64,000 nucleotides of DNA from Janthinobacterium lividum (GCF_023509035.1 NZ_CP075583.1:1612001-1676000); one strand, 5' to 3'. Shown: positions 35,998 to 46,327, counted from the stretch's first letter. Notes: generated by a model not told the origin, from the letters alone. Program-made: numbers and translations.

Positions 35998-38057
35998 CTA
36001 CTCCTTTTTGCGGCCGCGCTGTGTTTTCCGATATACCTGTCGAGGAACTGTTCGCTCTGCTGCCAGAAGTCGACATGGGTTTGCGGCAGGACCCAATCGT
36101 GCCCTTCATCGCCGTACTCTATCCATTGGGCATGCGCATTGGTCTTGTGGATGGCGTCAAATAGCGCGCGCGCATCGGACGTGGGCACGATATGGTCGGT
36201 GTAGCCGTGGGCCATCAGCAGTGGGGCGTTGATGCGGGCAGGCTGGTGGCGTGGTGAATTCTCGCGCAGCAAGGCCTTGTCATTGTCCGCGTCGCCCAGC
36301 AGCATGGCCAGCGTGTATTGCTCATTGCTGTTGCGCAAATCGTCATCGAGCCACCAGTTGACTTCATCTTTGAGCTCCCGCAAGTCAGGGATGCTGGACC
36401 AGGCTATGCCGCAGCGGAACAGGGCCGGATCGCGTCCCAGTCCCATCAGGGTGGCATAGCCGCCATAGCCGCCACCGGCCAGGCAAATGCGCTGCGGATC
36501 GGCGATGCCTTCTGCAATGGCCCAGCGCGCCGCATCGGCGATATCGTCCTGCATGGCCAGGCCCCATTGCTTCCAGCCGGCGCGGAAATGGCGCGCGCCC
36601 AGTCCCGTGCTGCCCCGGTAATCGGGCTCCAGGACGGCATAGCCGCGCGAGGCCAGGAATTGGCTGGCCGGATCCCAGCCCCAGTCGCCGCGCTGCCACG
36701 GACCATCATGAATCAGCACCACCAGCGGCTGCTGGCGGCCGCTGCCCTTGGGCAAAGTTAGCCAGGCGGGTATCGTCAGGCCGTCGCGGGCTTTGATGTG
36801 TAGCAATTGTCTTGATGCCATGCGCTCGGCGGCAACGGCGGGATAGGCTTTGCCCAAAGGTATCAACTTGCCGCTTGCCCGCTCAAGCAAGCGATAGATG
36901 GGGGCTGGACATCGGACCAGCTCGACACGAGCACGTAGGGCGCATCCGTGCGTTGCGCTACGCTCAGCGTATTGACCGTGGTGGGCAGGCGCGCATTGAC
37001 TGCTTGCTGCATGGCCTGCATGTCCGCATCGAGCCACAAGGTGGTTTCCGCATCGGTCCTGTAGCGGATGCCCAGCAGTTTGGCATCGTTATGCACCATG
37101 CTGGCCTGGATATCATAATCGGGCGATGCGAGCAGCGGTGCGCCATCGAGCCGCTGGCCTTGCTGGTCAAAACGGTACAACGCCAGCTTGTCGCCGCCAT
37201 TGCGCGCATACACATACAACTGGCCGTCTGGTGCCAGGAAGGCGGGGGCAATGGCTTCGCCGGTCGCATCTGCCGGTATCACCTGGGCCAGCTTGCGCCA
37301 GGTGCCGGCTGGCCGGTCGAAGGTGTAGGCCATGTTGCGCTTGTCCGCAAATTCCTTGTCCATGCGCCAGGCCACACCCGAGTCGCTCATCCAGTACAGC
37401 AGGTCCGGCGGCATGTTGACGGTTTCGTAGCCACCCGTTAGCGTGTTGAGGCGGCCCGTCGAGGTGTCGGCGATCGAGTTCAGGCGGCTCAGATGGGTAC
37501 GCCAGACGTAGACGAAGTTACCGGTCTGCGCACTGATATTGTCGATCAGGAAAGTTGACCATGGCTGCAACAGCATGCCAGGCCTGTCGCGTACGATGCC
37601 TTCGCGGGTGGCCAATTGGCGGTAGCCGCTGCCATCCTTGTTCACGGCGAACATGCCCGATGCAAACCGCTGCCTTCCCTGGCCCCGTTGCCGGTCCACC
37701 AGGCTGTAGGCTAGGCGTTCGTTATTGACCCACTGGAAGTTGGCGATATCCGCATCGTTGAAATAGGCCACGACCTTGGCTTGCATGCTCGCCAGTTCCA
37801 GCACGCTCAGGCGCACCCGCTGCCGCTCGCCGGCAGGCCGGACGCGCATCGCCAGGAAGCGCCCATCGGGCGACAGCGCGGCACCGCCCAGCGAGCGGGG
37901 AGCAAAGAACAGGCTCGTCGGCAGCGCGGATGCGGCAGCGGCAGGAGCGGCCGGCGTTTCCTGGACTTGTGCCTGCGCAAACGGCAGGGGGCGCAAGCGC
38001 AAGCATCAGGGGGAATAGCACGCAGCGGGGTAATTTCGGCAAGATCGACAACATCAT
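35998..38057 (-). pseudogene. S9-family prolyl-oligopeptidase-like gene, degenerate paralogue
   Basis: This is a relative of the intact peptidase next to it. Pieces in three frames cover a signal peptide (MMLSILPKLPRCVLFPLML), a beta-propeller-like N-domain and an alpha/beta-hydrolase domain. Frame breaks lie at five G (37987-37991, one too many), five G (36900-36904, one too few) and five T (36005-36009, one too few; an added base gives a stop at 35998, avoiding a long overlap with pfp). These may be sequencing errors. However, the nucleophile motif reads GGGYGGY, with Gly replacing Ser at 36468-36470, and the oxyanion HGG reads HDG. The Asp and His of the triad (GYTDH, DEGHDW) remain. The product would be catalytically dead even if frame were restored. 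Confidence 0.75.
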
Positions 38058-38117
38058 TCTTTATATCCTCGGTAACTCATAACAACGGCAGGGCATGCAT
38101 ACAGCGACGACGCGGCG

Positions 38118-40157
38118 TTATTGGCTGACGCTGCCTAGCCCGATATTGCGCGCCAGAAATTTCTCCACCCGCTGCCAGAAATCGTAGCGGGTGGCCGGTA
38201 AGGCCCAGCCGTGGCCTTCCGTGGCGTACTCGACCCATTCCACCTGCGCGTTGGTCTTGCGCACGGCATCGTAGAACTTGCGGCCATGGGGCAGCGGCAC
38301 GCGCTGGTCGGCGCTGCCGTAGGCCAGCAGCAAGGGTTGCGTGATGCGCGCTGCCTGCTGCAGCGGCGAGGTGGCCTTGAACTGGGCCGCATCCTTGACG
38401 GGGTCGCCGATCAGCACGGGCATGCCGTATTGGCGGTAGTGCTCGGACACGTCCGAGTAGCCGCCCCAGCTGCCATTGCGCAGCAGCTCGATGTCGGTGA
38501 CGCCGACCCAGTCGATGCCGCAGCGGAACAGCTCCGGATCGTTGACCAGGCCCATCAAGGCGGCATAGCCGCCATAGCTGGCGCCGGCGATGCAGATGCG
38601 CTGCGGGTCAGCAATGCCTTCGGCAATCGCCCAGCGCGCGCCATCGGCGATGTCGTCCTGCATCTTCAAGCCCCATTGCTTCCAGCCTGCCTGGAAGTGA
38701 TGCTGGCCGTAGCCGGTGCTGCCGCGGTATTCCGGTTCCAGCACCACATAGCCGCGCGAGGCCAGGAATTGGCTTTCGGCATTCCAGTTCCAGCTGCCGC
38801 GCACCCAGGGGCCGCCATGCACGAGTACCACCATGGGACGCTTTTTTGCCCCTCCTTTTGGAGTGGTCAGCCAAGCGGGAATGTCGAGGCCATCGCGTGC
38901 CTTGTAGTGCCGCAAGTCCTTGTTCGCCATCTGCGACGGCAGGATGGCGGGACGGGCGCTGCCCAGCACGCTCAAGCTGCCTGTCTCGCTGTTGAACAGG
39001 TGATAGGTGGTCGGCATGGTATCGGAAACGCTGCGCACCAGGATGAAGGGCGTGGCCGAACGCCAGCCGGTGGACAGGCTATTGACGCTCATGGGCAGCA
39101 AGGCATTCACCTGCTTTTGCATGAGCTGCATTTTTTCATCAAGCCACTGTGTGGTTTGCGCATCGGTTTCATAGCGCAAACCCAGCAGGCGTCCGCTGCT
39201 GCCCAGCATTTCCGCCTGCACGTCGAAGTCGGGCGAGGCGGCCAGGGGCGTGTCATCGAGGCGGTTCTTTTCCAGGTCGTAGCGGTACAGGGCCAGCTTG
39301 TCGCGGCCATGGTGGGCATGCACGTACAGGGTGCCATCTGGGGCGAAAAATGCGGGCGTGAACGCATCCTTGCCGCCGCTGTAGGCGTCGAAGCGGGCCA
39401 GCGTGCGCCACGGCGCCTCGACGCTGTCGCGGTAATGGATTTCTTCCTGGGCGCCGTTGCGTACCTGCGCGACGCGCAGCTGGCCTTGCTTGTCGAACAA
39501 CCAGTTGCGCGTGCCGGGCGGCTGCGCGATGGTTTTGACGATGCCCGTACTGGTATTGAGGCGCAGCAACGCCGAGTCATTGATTTCGCCAGGGCGCGTA
39601 AATTCGGGTTGTGCGACAAACACGTCGTCCGATTGCTGGTCGCCGATACTTTCAATCAGGAATGTATTCCATGGCAGCATCAAGATGGCGCGCTTATTTT
39701 GCCGGAAGTCAGTGCGCGTGACCAGTTGCCGATAATTGCTGCCGTCGGCGTTGACGGCGTACAGGCCGGGGCCATAGCGTAGCGCGCCTTGCGCCAGCTG
39801 CCGATCCGCCAGGTCGAAGACCAGGCGTTGATCATTTACCCAGCGAAAGACATTCACGTCGGCATCGCTGAAAAACGCCACCACCTTGACTTGCATGCTC
39901 GCCAGTTCCAGCACGGCCAGGCGCACGCGCTGCCCGGCAGGCGCCACGCGCACGGCCAGGCGACGGCCGTCGGGCGAAAGGATGGTGCCGCTGAAGGAAT
40001 TGTTCTCGAAAAAATTTTCGATGGGAATCAGTGTGCCCGGTGCGGCCGCTGGCGTGGTTGTCGCCTCAGCTACTGCAGCTATCGCCAATGCGGCTGGCGC
40101 CGTGACCAACATGCCCAATGACGCGAGTAGCGCAACGCTCAAATGCTTGCCAAACAT
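38118..40157 (-). CDS. S9-family prolyl oligopeptidase, secreted
   Basis: This is an alpha/beta-hydrolase peptidase of 679 residues, probably periplasmic. A signal peptide (about 1-25) is followed by a propeller-like N-domain with LSPDGRRLAV repeats and the catalytic domain. The nucleophile is Ser527 in GASYGGY, the Asp is in YGSADQRVP, and the His in TEGHGW. The oxyanion region reads VHGGPW. It is followed downstream by a degenerate copy in the same orientation, implying tandem duplication. Substrates are probably short peptides. An AT-rich 116-base stretch before it may hold its promoter. Confidence 0.9.
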   Translation of the reverse strand: MFGKHLSVALLASLGMLVTAPAALAIAAVAEATTTPAAAPGTLIPIENFFENNSFSGTILSPDGRRLAVRVAPAGQRVRLAVLELASMQVKVVAFFSDADVNVFRWVNDQRLVFDLADRQLAQGALRYGPGLYAVNADGSNYRQLVTRTDFRQNKRAILMLPWNTFLIESIGDQQSDDVFVAQPEFTRPGEINDSALLRLNTSTGIVKTIAQPPGTRNWLFDKQGQLRVAQVRNGAQEEIHYRDSVEAPWRTLARFDAYSGGKDAFTPAFFAPDGTLYVHAHHGRDKLALYRYDLEKNRLDDTPLAASPDFDVQAEMLGSSGRLLGLRYETDAQTTQWLDEKMQLMQKQVNALLPMSVNSLSTGWRSATPFILVRSVSDTMPTTYHLFNSETGSLSVLGSARPAILPSQMANKDLRHYKARDGLDIPAWLTTPKGGAKKRPMVVLVHGGPWVRGSWNWNAESQFLASRGYVVLEPEYRGSTGYGQHHFQAGWKQWGLKMQDDIADGARWAIAEGIADPQRICIAGASYGGYAALMGLVNDPELFRCGIDWVGVTDIELLRNGSWGGYSDVSEHYRQYGMPVLIGDPVKDAAQFKATSPLQQAARITQPLLLAYGSADQRVPLPHGRKFYDAVRKTNAQVEWVEYATEGHGWALPATRYDFWQRVEKFLARNIGLGSVSQ

Positions 40158-40273
40158 GTTTCCCTTTTGAAAATTATCTTAAGGCAATATATTATCATTG
40201 GATTAATATGGGTCAAAGTATATCGTTGTGGCGCTGGAGAATGTTCACCCGTTTGCCCGAGTCGATGCGCTAC

Positions 40274-42322
40274 TCATTCCGGCGCGCGGATATGCTCGAC
40301 CAGCCCGTTGCTGCGCCGCCCCGGCGCCGGTGTCAGCCAGCTGACCAGCACGGCGGCTGCCAGGCCGGCCGGCACGCCGAAGATGCCGGCGGAAATGGGC
40401 GCGATATGCATCCATTGACCGCTGGCATTGCCGCCCAACATGGTGCTCGTGTGCAGCATGTAATACAGGCACACGCCAAAGCCCGTCAGCATGCCGGCCA
40501 GCGCGCCCTGGTAGTTGGCGCGCTTCCAGAAGACGCCCAGCACCAGCGGCGGGAACAGGGTCGAGGCGGCAAGGGAAAACGCCACGCCCACCAGCGACAG
40601 GATGTCGGCCGGTTTTTGCGAGGCGGCATAGGCGGCGATGAAGGCCACGGCCAGCAGCAGCAATTTTGAAATCGTCACGCGCTTTTGCGTCGAGGCGGTG
40701 GGGTCGACCACCTTGTAATAGATGTCGTGCGACAGGGCGTTGGAGATGGCCAGCAGCAAACCGTCGGCCGTTGACAGGGCGGCAGCCAGGCCGCCGGCCG
40801 CCACCAAGCCGGAAATCACGTAGGGCAGGCCAGCGATCTCGGGCGTGGCCAGCACCAGCACGTCGGCGTCGATGGAAATTTCCGCCAGTTGCACGATGCC
40901 GTCGCGGTTGACGTCGACGATGCTGATCAGGGGACTGAGCTTGTCCACGTTGGCCCAGTACGACACCCAGGTGGGCAGGTTCGTGTATTGCGTGCCCACC
41001 AGAGCGGAGTAAATATCGTACTTGACCAGCACGGCCAGCGCGGGAATCGTGAGATAGATCAACAAGATGAAGAACAGGGTCCAGAAGACGGAGACGCGCG
41101 TTTCGTGCACGGAGGGCGTGGTGTACGATCGCATGAGGATATGCGGCAGGGCGGCTGTGCCCAGCATCATGCAAAACACGAGGGCCAGGAAATTGTTGCG
41201 CTTGATGTCGGACTGCTCCCGGTTGGCGGCGGGGAATGGCTGCGCGTGTGGAATGATCGGCTCTGCGCGTTTCTGATTCTGTGCCTGCGCGGCTTGCCAC
41301 AGCACGCGTGCCTCGTCGGGACTCTTCGGATACGCGATCAGGTAGCGTTCCGCGTTGCGGATGTCGAATAGCGAGGCATTGCGCTGGCGCAAACTATCGA
41401 GCTGGCGCTGGGCCGCCAGATGGCCTTGTTCCCAGGATGCGGGCAAGCCGTCTATGCGCGCCTGGTAGCTTTGCGCGCGCTGGCGGAAAATGGCGCGCAC
41501 CTCGTTTTCTTTCGGGTCCGTTTCCAGCACGTGTTCGCGGGCGCTCAGTTGCGGCAGCACCTTGCCGTAGGCGATCTGCGGCACGGGATTGTCCGCATGC
41601 TTGACCGACAGCCATATGGCGGGGATCAGAAAAGCGACGAGGATGATGATGTACTGGGCCACCTGCGTCCAGGTAATGGCGCGCATGCCGCCAAGAAAGG
41701 AGCAGACGAGGATGCTGGCCAGACCCAGGAAGATGCCGACGGAAAAATCCACGCCCGTGAAGCGCGAGGCGATCAGGCCGACGGCGTAAATCTGCGCCAC
41801 GACATACGTAAACGACACGATGATGGTGGCGGCCACGGCCACCACGCGCACGCTGGCACCCCGTTTGTCGGTGCCGCTGCCGTAGCGGGCGGCGAGGAAA
41901 TCTGGAATCGTGTATTGGCTGAACTTGCGCAGGTAGGGGGCGATCAGGAGCGCCACCAGGCAATAGCCGCCCGTCCAGCCCATGATGAAGGCCAGGCCGT
42001 CGAAGCCGTTCAGGTACAGGCCGCCGGCCAGGCTGATGAAGCTGGCCGCCGAAATCCAGTCGGCGGCCGTGGCCATGCCGTTGAACATGGCCGGTACCCG
42101 GCGTCCCGCCACATAGTATTCGGTGACGTTCGAGGTGCGGCTGATGACGCCGATGGTGGCGTACAGCGTGATGGTGACGAGCATGAACAGGTAGCCGATC
42201 CACGCGCGCGGCATGCCTTCCTGCTCCAGCACGGACAGGGCTAGCAGGAAGGCGGCGAAACCGGCGGTAAACAGCAGGTAGTAGCGGCACAGGCGTGCAA
42301 AAAAGCTGGGATGACCGCTCAT
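40274..42322 (-). CDS. sodium:solute symporter (VC_2705/ActP-like) with an EF-hand-like loop
   Basis: This is a membrane symporter of 682 residues with about 13 helices, likely importing a short-chain carboxylate such as acetate with sodium. SSS-family words include EYYVAGRRVPAMFNGMA, and CSFLGGMRAITWTQ. It is longer than usual because a soluble, charged, coiled-coil-like insertion sits at about 240-375. A canonical EF-hand loop (Asp470, Asn472, Asp474, Gly475, Glu481) lies between two later helices. The start overlaps the DUF4212 gene by four bases. It is the last gene of a four-gene operon with a response regulator and a kinase. Confidence 0.88.
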   Translation of the reverse strand: MSGHPSFFARLCRYYLLFTAGFAAFLLALSVLEQEGMPRAWIGYLFMLVTITLYATIGVISRTSNVTEYYVAGRRVPAMFNGMATAADWISAASFISLAGGLYLNGFDGLAFIMGWTGGYCLVALLIAPYLRKFSQYTIPDFLAARYGSGTDKRGASVRVVAVAATIIVSFTYVVAQIYAVGLIASRFTGVDFSVGIFLGLASILVCSFLGGMRAITWTQVAQYIIILVAFLIPAIWLSVKHADNPVPQIAYGKVLPQLSAREHVLETDPKENEVRAIFRQRAQSYQARIDGLPASWEQGHLAAQRQLDSLRQRNASLFDIRNAERYLIAYPKSPDEARVLWQAAQAQNQKRAEPIIPHAQPFPAANREQSDIKRNNFLALVFCMMLGTAALPHILMRSYTTPSVHETRVSVFWTLFFILLIYLTIPALAVLVKYDIYSALVGTQYTNLPTWVSYWANVDKLSPLISIVDVNRDGIVQLAEISIDADVLVLATPEIAGLPYVISGLVAAGGLAAALSTADGLLLAISNALSHDIYYKVVDPTASTQKRVTISKLLLLAVAFIAAYAASQKPADILSLVGVAFSLAASTLFPPLVLGVFWKRANYQGALAGMLTGFGVCLYYMLHTSTMLGGNASGQWMHIAPISAGIFGVPAGLAAAVLVSWLTPAPGRRSNGLVEHIRAPE

Positions 42323-42645
42323 GCGTGCTCCTCGGCATGAAAAGCCTGGTCGAGGCGCCGCATGCGCCAGGCATAGAAGGCGATGATGGCCAGGTACACC
42401 AGCGAGGCGCCCTGGGCCGCCATATAAAAGGGCAGCGGCCAGCCGAACAGGTTCAGATGCAACAGCTCGCGCGCATAAAACACGGTCAGGAAGCCCGTCA
42501 GCAGCCAGATCAGCAACAGGATGGCCGTCAGGCGCCGCGTCTTGTGCCAGTGTATATCGAGGCGCGCCTGCAGTTCGGGGCTGGGCGTGCGCGCCGGCCG
42601 CGCCAGGGGAACGGGTGGGCTGGGCTTATCCATACGTGATGTCAT
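42319..42645 (-). CDS. DUF4212 small membrane subunit of the symporter
   Basis: This is a two-helix membrane protein of 108 residues (or 104 if MDKP at 42633 is the start). Family members nearly always precede a sodium:solute symporter gene and are thought to be its small subunit. The words HWHKTRRLTAILLLIWLL and GWPLPFYMAAQGA are typical. It overlaps both the kinase gene (20 or 8 bases) and the symporter gene (4 bases). No well-spaced ribosome site supports either start. Confidence 0.88.
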   Translation of the reverse strand: MTSRMDKPSPPVPLARPARTPSPELQARLDIHWHKTRRLTAILLLIWLLTGFLTVFYARELLHLNLFGWPLPFYMAAQGASLVYLAIIAFYAWRMRRLDQAFHAEEHA

Positions 42646-44158
42646 CCTCTTCTGGCGCGTCCGGCAACAGCAGGGCGATGCTCAGGCGCAGCAGGGTGCC
42701 CGGCAGCTTCGGCGAGTGCGCGCGCGGATTGTTAAAAATATCGACTTCGGCGCCATGCTGCTGGGCAATCTCGCGCACGATGGCCAGGCCCAGGCCGCTA
42801 CCGTCGACATTGCTGCCGAGAATGCGGTAAAAGCGTTCGAACACGTGCGCCCGCTCAGTCTGCGGTATGCCGGGACCCGTATCTTCCACTTCCAGGATGG
42901 CCAGCTCCAGGGTGCTGCGCACGCGTACCGTGACGCTGCCGCCGGCCGGCGTGTAGCGCAGGGCATTGTCGATCAGGTTGCTCAGCAGTTCACGCAGCAT
43001 CATGGCATTGCCGGAAATCATGATCGCATAGGCGGGCTGTTCGAAGCCCAGGTCGATATGCTGGGCGAACGAGGCCTGCACCCAGTCCTGCACCACGCCG
43101 CGCGCCATTTCGCTCAGCTCGATCGGCTCGAACGCCGTGCCCGCCTGCGGCTGGTTTTCCGCGCGCGCCAGGGCCAGCAGCTGGTTGACGAGGCGCGTGG
43201 CCGCTTCCGAACTTTTTGCCAGTTGCAGCAGCGAGCGGTGAATCTCGTCGTGGTCAGTCTGGCGCAGGGCCAGCTCGGATTGCATGCGCATGCCGGCCAG
43301 CGGCGTTTTCATCTGGTGCGCGGCATCGGCGATGAAGCGTTTCTGCATGTCGATTGACAGAGACAGCCGCGCCAGCATCTCGTTGAGCGAACCGACCAGC
43401 GGCGTGATTTCCTCGGGCACCTGGCCCGATTCGATGGGGCTCAAATCGTCGGGCGGCCGGGCGCGTATGCGCTCCTGCAATTGCGCCAGCGGCGACAGGC
43501 CGCGTGCCAGGGCAAACCAGACCAGGGCCAGGATCACGGGCAGGATGATGAACTGCGGCAAAATCACGCCCTTGATGATTTCATTGGCCAGCTGGGCCCG
43601 TTTTTCCAGCGTCTCGGCCACTTGCACCAGCGCGCGGTGCGGTTCATCGTCGTTGCTGGAAGGAATGTCGAGATAGCTGAACGCCACGCGCACGGGCGTG
43701 CCGTAGATGGTGTCGTTGCGAAACAGCACCATGCCGCTGCGGTATTTGTCAGGGTCTTGCGGCGGCGGCAAATCGCGGTCGCCGTCGAGGTATTCGCCGC
43801 GCGGACCTACCACCAGGTAATACAGGGTGTCGATATCGTCACCGCGCAGAAAATCGCGGCCCTTGCCGTTCTTTTCCGGCGCGCGGCGCAGCATGGCGCC
43901 GTCGGCTTGCTTGACCTGCTGCGTGAGCACCGTCACGCTGTCTTCCAGCGCATGGTCGAAGGGCTGATTGGCGATGCCCTTGGCCACCAGATAGGTGATG
44001 GCAATGCTCATTGGCCACAGCAGCAGCAAGGGCGCCAGCATCCAGTCGAGGATTTCGCCGAACAGCGAGTGCTCGATGGTGTCATCCTGTTCCGTGGTGG
44101 GCGGCTCGAACCAGTCGTCGTCGTCCGCCTCGTCCGCTGGCGCCTCGCGCGCCTTCAC
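42626..44158 (-). CDS. two-component sensor histidine kinase
   Basis: This is an inner-membrane kinase of 510 residues. Transmembrane segments lie at about 40-60 and 200-218 and enclose a periplasmic sensor. HAMP-like sequence follows, then the H-box with His281 in ADAAHQMKTPLAG, the N-box NLIDNALRYTPAGG, and G-boxes DTGPGIP and GSGLGLAIV. The start is GTG at 44158, overlapping the response-regulator stop by four bases (GTGA). The frame is open further upstream but lies inside the regulator gene. The N-terminal 35 residues are strikingly acidic. It resembles TctE/QseC-type kinases and is operonic with a symporter it may control. Confidence 0.9.
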   Translation of the reverse strand: MKAREAPADEADDDDWFEPPTTEQDDTIEHSLFGEILDWMLAPLLLLWPMSIAITYLVAKGIANQPFDHALEDSVTVLTQQVKQADGAMLRRAPEKNGKGRDFLRGDDIDTLYYLVVGPRGEYLDGDRDLPPPQDPDKYRSGMVLFRNDTIYGTPVRVAFSYLDIPSSNDDEPHRALVQVAETLEKRAQLANEIIKGVILPQFIILPVILALVWFALARGLSPLAQLQERIRARPPDDLSPIESGQVPEEITPLVGSLNEMLARLSLSIDMQKRFIADAAHQMKTPLAGMRMQSELALRQTDHDEIHRSLLQLAKSSEAATRLVNQLLALARAENQPQAGTAFEPIELSEMARGVVQDWVQASFAQHIDLGFEQPAYAIMISGNAMMLRELLSNLIDNALRYTPAGGSVTVRVRSTLELAILEVEDTGPGIPQTERAHVFERFYRILGSNVDGSGLGLAIVREIAQQHGAEVDIFNNPRAHSPKLPGTLLRLSIALLLPDAPEEDDITYG

Positions 44159-44889
44159 TTGCTGGCGGGTCCGCTGGGCGGGCTTGCCGACTCGCCCGCT
44201 TCGGCGTTCAGGCGCGCCGCTTCCGAGTATTTTTCCAGGCAATAGCCGAGGCCGCGCACGGTGGCGATACGCACGCCGCCCACTTCGATCTTCTTGCGCA
44301 AGCGGTGGACATACACTTCGATGGCGTTGTTCGACACTTCTTCGCCCCATTCGCACAGGTGGTCGACCAGCTGCTCTTTCGAGACGAGGCGGCCGGTGCG
44401 GCCCAGCAAGATTTCCAGCAAGCCCAGTTCGCGCGCAGACAAGTCGAGCATCTGGTCGTTGATGTAGGCGCTGCGCCCCACCTGGTCGTAGCTGAGGGGG
44501 CCGTGCTTGATGATGGTGGCGCCGCCGCCGGCGCCGCGGCGCGTCAGGGCGCGCACTCTTGCCTCCAGTTCCGACAGGGCGAACGGCTTGGCCATATAAT
44601 CATCGGCACCCAGGTCGAGGCCATTCACGCGTTGCTCGATGGAATCGGCGGCCGTCAGGATCAGCACCGGCAGCAGCGAGGCGCGCGCGCGCAGGCGGCG
44701 CAGCACTTCCAGGCCGGACATCTTGGGCAAGCCCAAGTCGAGGATCAGCAGGTCGAATTCCTGGGTGGACAGGGCCGTATCGGCCTCTTGACCAGTCTTG
44801 ACGTAGTCGATCGCATAACCGGACTGGCGCAGCGAGCGGGTCAGGCCATCGGCCAGCACGCTGTCATCTTCGGCAAGTAAAATACGCAT
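44155..44889 (-). CDS. OmpR-family response regulator
   Basis: This is a DNA-binding response regulator of 244 residues. The receiver domain has the acidic pair in LLAEDDS, the phospho-acceptor Asp51 in ILDLGLP and Lys101 in AKPF. The C-terminal winged helix has SNAIEVYVHRLRKKIE, then TVRGLGYCLE. A Ser/Pro-rich tail of about 20 residues is added after the domain. The start at 44889 gives MRILLAEDD. It is first in the regulator-kinase-DUF4212-symporter operon and divergent from recA. Confidence 0.93.
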   Translation of the reverse strand: MRILLAEDDSVLADGLTRSLRQSGYAIDYVKTGQEADTALSTQEFDLLILDLGLPKMSGLEVLRRLRARASLLPVLILTAADSIEQRVNGLDLGADDYMAKPFALSELEARVRALTRRGAGGGATIIKHGPLSYDQVGRSAYINDQMLDLSARELGLLEILLGRTGRLVSKEQLVDHLCEWGEEVSNNAIEVYVHRLRKKIEVGGVRIATVRGLGYCLEKYSEAARLNAEAGESASPPSGPASK

Positions 44890-45011
44890 GGTGCACTTCC
44901 TATGCTTGCGGCGGTAGAAGTTTGTATTGTGTTTCATTTTCCGCAAGGTAGCGAGTTTTTGTGAAAAACCAGGCTTGTATTGATCTGTTTCAAAACAAAT
45001 CCACGTTCCGC

Positions 45012-45040
45012 TTGCATTGATCACTGTTTTTTTATACAGT
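45012..45040 (+). promoter_or_regulatory. recA promoter with overlapping LexA (SOS) box
   Basis: CTGT at 45024-45027 and ACAG at 45036-45039, eight bases apart, form a full LexA box within the symmetrical ACTGT-N8-ACAGT. A possible -35 TTGCAT (45012-45017) and -10 TACAGT (45035-45040), 17 bases apart, overlap it, so LexA would block polymerase. It lies about 90 bases before the recA start. Confidence 0.8.
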
Positions 45041-45130
45041 ACTGTCTGTGTAAAGAATTTAACCCACTGGCGCTATCGCAGGCTGCAGGATTCACGTGAA
45101 TCTGCAACTGTAGAACGGCTGAAAGAACAT

Positions 45131-46237
45131 ATGGACGATAAAAAAGCTGTAGTACCCGCATCGGAAAAAGCCAAGGCGCTCGCCGCCGCACTGGCGCAGA
45201 TCGAGAAGCAGTTTGGCAAAGGTTCGGTCATGCGCATGGATGCCAGCGCAGCGATCGAAGAAGTGCAAGTCGTGTCGACCGGTTCGCTCGGCCTCGATAT
45301 CGCGCTGGGCGTGGGCGGCTTGCCGCGCGGCCGCGTGGTGGAGATCTACGGTCCGGAATCGTCGGGTAAAACCACCCTGACCCTGCAAACCATCGCTGAA
45401 ATGCAAAAATTGGGCGGCACTTGCGCCTTTATCGATGCCGAGCACGCGCTGGACGTCGGTTACGCGCAAAAGCTGGGCGTGAACCTGCATGAATTGCTGA
45501 TCTCGCAACCGGACACGGGCGAGCAGGCGCTGGAAATCTGCGACGCCCTCGTGCGTTCGGGCAGCGTCGACCTCGTCGTCATCGACTCCGTGGCCGCGCT
45601 GACGCCACGCGCCGAGATCGAAGGCGACATGGGCGATTCCCTGCCAGGCTTGCAAGCGCGCCTGATGTCGCAAGCCCTGCGCAAGCTGACCGGTTCCATC
45701 AACCGCACCAATACCCTGGTCATCTTCATCAACCAGATCCGCATGAAGATCGGCGTGATGTTCGGCAGCCCGGAAACGACCACCGGCGGCAATGCGCTGA
45801 AATTCTACGCCTCCGTGCGCCTGGATATCCGCCGCACCGGCTCGATCAAGTCCGGCGATGAAGTGATCGGCAACGAAACCAAGGTCAAGGTCGTCAAGAA
45901 CAAGATCGCGCCACCGTTCAAGGAAGCGCACTTCGACATCCTGTACGGCGCCGGCACCTCGCGCGAAGGCGAAATCCTGGACTTGGGCTCGGATGCCAAG
46001 ATCGTGGAAAAATCCGGTTCGTGGTACAGCTACAACGGCGAACGCATCGGCCAGGGCAAGGACAACGCCCGCGCCTTCCTGCAAGAGCGTCCGGCACTGG
46101 CCCGCGAAATCGAAAACAAGGTCCGCGCTTCGCTGGGCGTGCGCGAACTGCCGCCGCTGGCTGCTGAAAAGCCGGAAAAAGCGGATAAAGCCGCCGACAA
46201 GGCTGCCAAGGCTGCGGAAGCCAAGGCTGCCGAGTAA
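45131..46237 (+). CDS. recA: recombinase RecA
   Basis: RecA forms filaments on single-stranded DNA, drives strand exchange and triggers LexA cleavage. The protein has 368 residues. Walker A is GPESSGKT (74-81), and [28 protein letters not shown] and [11 protein letters not shown] are highly conserved. The C-terminal tail is unusual in being a Lys/Ala-rich repeat ([19 protein letters not shown]) rather than the acidic tail of E. coli RecA. The start at 45131 gives MDDKKAVVP; the open frame upstream includes the LexA box and is not coding. Confidence 0.97.
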   Translation: MDDKKAVVPASEKAKALAAALAQIEKQFGKGSVMRMDASAAIEEVQVVSTGSLGLDIALGVGGLPRGRVVEIYGPESSGKTTLTLQTIAEMQKLGGTCAFIDAEHALDVGYAQKLGVNLHELLISQPDTGEQALEICDALVRSGSVDLVVIDSVAALTPRAEIEGDMGDSLPGLQARLMSQALRKLTGSINRTNTLVIFINQIRMKIGVMFGSPETTTGGNALKFYASVRLDIRRTGSIKSGDEVIGNETKVKVVKNKIAPPFKEAHFDILYGAGTSREGEILDLGSDAKIVEKSGSWYSYNGERIGQGKDNARAFLQERPALAREIENKVRASLGVRELPPLAAEKPEKADKAADKAAKAAEAKAAE

Positions 46238-46293
46238 GCTGCCGCCAGCCATCATTCGCGTTTGCGGATGGTGTCTGGCAAGGTGTCACCACG

Positions 46294-46327
46294 ATCGCCG
46301 TCCCGCGCTGTTGCGCCGGGCGGCGAT
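46294..46327 (+). terminator. hairpin between recA and recX
   Basis: ATCGCCGTCCC at 46294-46304 pairs with GGGCGGCGAT at 46318-46327, with one bulged T. No T-run follows, so termination would be partial at best. A similar partial terminator separates recA and recX in E. coli. Confidence 0.4.
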
